Of a stretch of DNA of 7,309 nt, positions 5,153 to 7,309 are shown piece by piece. The stretch's first letter is position 1, and every line of letters starts with the position of its first letter. Both the position numbers and the translations under genes were made by a program. The DNA is from Clostridia bacterium (GTDB lineage Bacteria > Bacillota_A > Clostridia > Oscillospirales > CAG-382): assembly GCA_017517985.1 (NCBI GenBank), contig JAFWWX010000141.1:1-7309 (forward strand), written 5' to 3'. The notes under the pieces are model-generated. The model made no database searches, was not told the origin of the DNA, and saw only the letters and a program-made list of their open reading frames with translations.

Positions 5153-7309
5153 TTGAAACGAATAAAAAAAGGATTTACTTTAACAGAACTTTTAATCTCT
5201 ATTGGTGTTTTGGCTGTTATAGCGGCAATTGCCATTCCGCTGACAATTGGAATTATGAACAAAGGCAGCGAAACAAGTGAGGATGTAAATACAGCCTTGT
5301 ACACCTCTATTATGAATAAGTATGCTGCCGAAAAGGTTGAAGAAGCTGATGTATATCCTCGGCTTACAACTGTTGGGACCGAAGCTGAATATCCGATGTT
5401 TGCGGAAAAAGCGGGACAAGGCAATTTCCCCGGATTTAATGTTATTGCCGGTGTTGATACAGCAGATGTAATAACTCAAATTCGAAAAGAGGCAGTAATT
5501 GCAATAAAAGCCTTTAGTGATACACCTGTTAGTGATGACTATTTTATAAGTTCTCCATCTGATGCTGATTATGAGTATGTTTATTACTATCTTACAGGCG
5601 AAGTTAAAAAAGTAAAACGTGAGGATTTGTCGGTCACATCTGCCGAAGACCTTTTAACAGGGCAGATAAATACAAAAGATTATTGGGTTTATCTGAGCCG
5701 CAACGGTGGAAGCAGTGCAGCATTAGGCGGTGTTTCAAACGGCGTAGGACATCTATTTGTAAGGGTATTACAATTCGGCACAGATGAGCCTCTTATAGGC
5801 GCTACTGTAAAGGTGGTGTCTGGCGCTAAAACTTTTACCGCAGTAACCGAAGAAGGTCAAAATGGTTTTGTTGGATTTTCGGGTATACCCGAAGGAGCAG
5901 TTTCAATCAGTATTTCCTATACGGGCGCTATTTCTTTTCCTGACAGTACCTACTATTCAAAAAATGGAGAAATAATTATTTCTCCCAGTGGATACGAAGG
6001 GTGTCAGATGAATGTGCCGTACACAGTTAAATTAAAGTTAGGTTCTTTGGGAACTGTTGGATTTTATAAGGAAACTGTGGAATGGAACGGTGAGGATTGG
6101 AATGAAAATAGAGAATATATTACCGACAGTGTGGTAGCAACTACTGATTTTTCCATTAATACAGGAAAAAATGGTGGTTATCCAAGAAATGAAAGCTATC
6201 TTACCAATTTATCGCAAACAAACGGTGTTTTAAATTTGCTGGAGGGTGATAAATTTCTCACATACGGACATTACCATATGAACATATCTGCATTCGGATA
6301 TAGAATTCACAGAGAAGATGTAGAAGCAACAGTTTTTGGCTTGAGCGATTATAGCGGAAGATACGATGGTTTTTCAGAACCTTATGAGTATGCGGTTATA
6401 TTACGCTCACCGGCAGGAGAGGGCAAAATATCCGGTACGATTGAGTGTGAGAGAGAAGAACAGCCGTTATATGGGTATCCAGAAGGTCTTATCGGCACAT
6501 TACCTTATGAGGATAATTTTGATTTAAGAGCTTGGGTAAGGCTTACAAATGTTGAAACATACGAATCCTTTTACAGTTCTGAATTTTATCCTAATGAGGA
6601 TGGCAAATATGACTATGAGATATCCGGTCTTCCTGATGGCGAATACTATTTTGAAATTGATTCTCCCTATTACTATTATAGTTTAGATAAGTTTCCTGAA
6701 ACAGTGACAATAGACGGAAGAGAAGTTATTGTTTCTGGAAAGGTCGAAAAAGATAAGGCTGAAATGGGTGGGTTATACGGTTGGATTTACTACGATTTGA
6801 TGGGGAATTATGACCCGCTACCAAATACTTTAATTAGTCTTACCCGTTTTGGTGATACAGAACTTTCTTATTCGGTGTATACGGATGAGTGGGGATATTT
6901 TGAAACAACCGATATAATAAATGGCTTTTATCAGATGACCGTTGAACTTCCTGCGGAACTGGGCGGAAATATTTTTTACTATAAGCTCTTTGTAAGCGGA
7001 TACAATTATGTGGACTTAATGATATCGGTTCCTACGGTAACTGTCAAAGGATATATTTATCCATTCCTTAACAGCGAATTTCTTGATGTACCATATTGTA
7101 TGGGTGACCTTGAAGTTTATTTAGTGCGTACAAATTCTGATGGCAGCTATGAATATTCATATTCATATGCTATTGTGGATTACTATTCGGATAATTGTGA
7201 ATATGAAATTCAGTTACCGCCGGGATATTACTATATGGTAATTGATGCAACGTGTTTTTATACAGAAGTTACCAATATAGTAACCCTTACAGATGACTGG
7301 TATGAAGAC
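5153..7309 (+). CDS. Second giant type IV prepilin-like protein, TTG start, 3' truncated by the window edge
   Basis: An open frame of 719 codons runs from TTG 5153 to the window end without a stop. AAGGTGA (5139-5145) is spaced 7 nt from the TTG, which begins on the base after the preceding TAA. The leader MKRIKKG is a class III prepilin signal cut after Gly7. The mature start FTLTE keeps Phe1 and Glu5, and a hydrophobic helix follows to about residue 36. It is collinear with the gene at 1250: pilin-like head to about 185 (EAVIAIKAFS, YVYYYLTGEV, WVYLSR), first beta module about 199-265, then LKLGSLGTVGFYK. Further modules start near 424 (GKISGTIE), 540 and 629, all within about two residues of their counterparts. 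GLPDGEYYFEID and NGFYQMTVELP mirror the other copy. The last visible part is very Tyr-rich. The matching Cys/His region would begin just beyond the edge. The role is inferred to be a paired giant pilin or pseudopilin; gene and start are well supported. Confidence 0.9.
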   Translation, partial: MKRIKKGFTLTELLISIGVLAVIAAIAIPLTIGIMNKGSETSEDVNTALYTSIMNKYAAEKVEEADVYPRLTTVGTEAEYPMFAEKAGQGNFPGFNVIAGVDTADVITQIRKEAVIAIKAFSDTPVSDDYFISSPSDADYEYVYYYLTGEVKKVKREDLSVTSAEDLLTGQINTKDYWVYLSRNGGSSAALGGVSNGVGHLFVRVLQFGTDEPLIGATVKVVSGAKTFTAVTEEGQNGFVGFSGIPEGAVSISISYTGAISFPDSTYYSKNGEIIISPSGYEGCQMNVPYTVKLKLGSLGTVGFYKETVEWNGEDWNENREYITDSVVATTDFSINTGKNGGYPRNESYLTNLSQTNGVLNLLEGDKFLTYGHYHMNISAFGYRIHREDVEATVFGLSDYSGRYDGFSEPYEYAVILRSPAGEGKISGTIECEREEQPLYGYPEGLIGTLPYEDNFDLRAWVRLTNVETYESFYSSEFYPNEDGKYDYEISGLPDGEYYFEIDSPYYYYSLDKFPETVTIDGREVIVSGKVEKDKAEMGGLYGWIYYDLMGNYDPLPNTLISLTRFGDTELSYSVYTDEWGYFETTDIINGFYQMTVELPAELGGNIFYYKLFVSGYNYVDLMISVPTVTVKGYIYPFLNSEFLDVPYCMGDLEVYLVRTNSDGSYEYSYSYAIVDYYSDNCEYEIQLPPGYYYMVIDATCFYTEVTNIVTLTDDWYED

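Noticed and set aside
4948..5479. Minus-strand open frames of 158 and 95 residues across the junction of the last two genes
   Set aside because: They lie antisense to two well-supported genes, and the rightward frames have clear ribosome binding sites and recognisable domains. The antisense proteins are shadows.
1250..7309. Recent duplication or mobile-element origin of the two prepilin genes
   Set aside because: The copies are clearly divergent at protein and DNA level and there are no flanking inverted repeats, target duplications or transposase fragments. The duplication is old.

Overview
The window looks like part of the chromosome of a low-GC Gram-positive bacterium (Bacillota, most likely a gut-type Clostridia). 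The evidence is AT-rich coding DNA, strong AGGAG-type ribosome binding sites, GTG and TTG starts, a lipoprotein with a long Ser-rich linker of the SSxxSS kind, and a Cys/His repeat style common in clostridial surface proteins. This taxonomic call is an inference from style; no marker gene is present.

Layout. Positions 3-209 (+) hold the last 68 codons of an unrecognised gene. A hairpin at 213-240 follows and has its T-tract on the minus strand. It terminates the minus-strand gene at 251-1177, a 308-residue lipoprotein with a Ser/Thr-rich stalk and an Ig-like domain. That gene is driven by a near-ideal sigma-A promoter (TTGACA, 17 nt, TGCTATAAT) in the 72-bp divergent gap 1178-1249. Rightward from this gap runs a tight three-gene operon. 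It comprises a 1069-residue giant type IV prepilin-like protein (1250-4459), a 229-residue single-pass membrane protein (4463-5152), and a second giant prepilin-like protein. The last begins with TTG at 5153 and is still open at the window end (719 codons seen).

The two giant proteins are collinear paralogues. Each has a class III (prepilin) leader with G|FT and Glu at mature position 5, a shared pilin-like head of about 180 residues, and then a string of beta-sandwich (carboxypeptidase-regulatory/CnaB-like) modules at almost the same residue numbers. The first continues into a Cys/His-rich repeat region (about residues 753-913) and a C-terminal domain I do not recognise. The window ends before the matching part of the second.

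Working model (inference): the operon encodes two very large, surface-projecting pilins or pseudopilins and a membrane-anchored partner. The divergent gene encodes an unrelated-looking surface lipoprotein. No pilus ATPase, platform protein or prepilin peptidase gene lies in the window, so the assembly machinery must be encoded elsewhere. There is no RNA gene, CRISPR array or mobile element that I can support.
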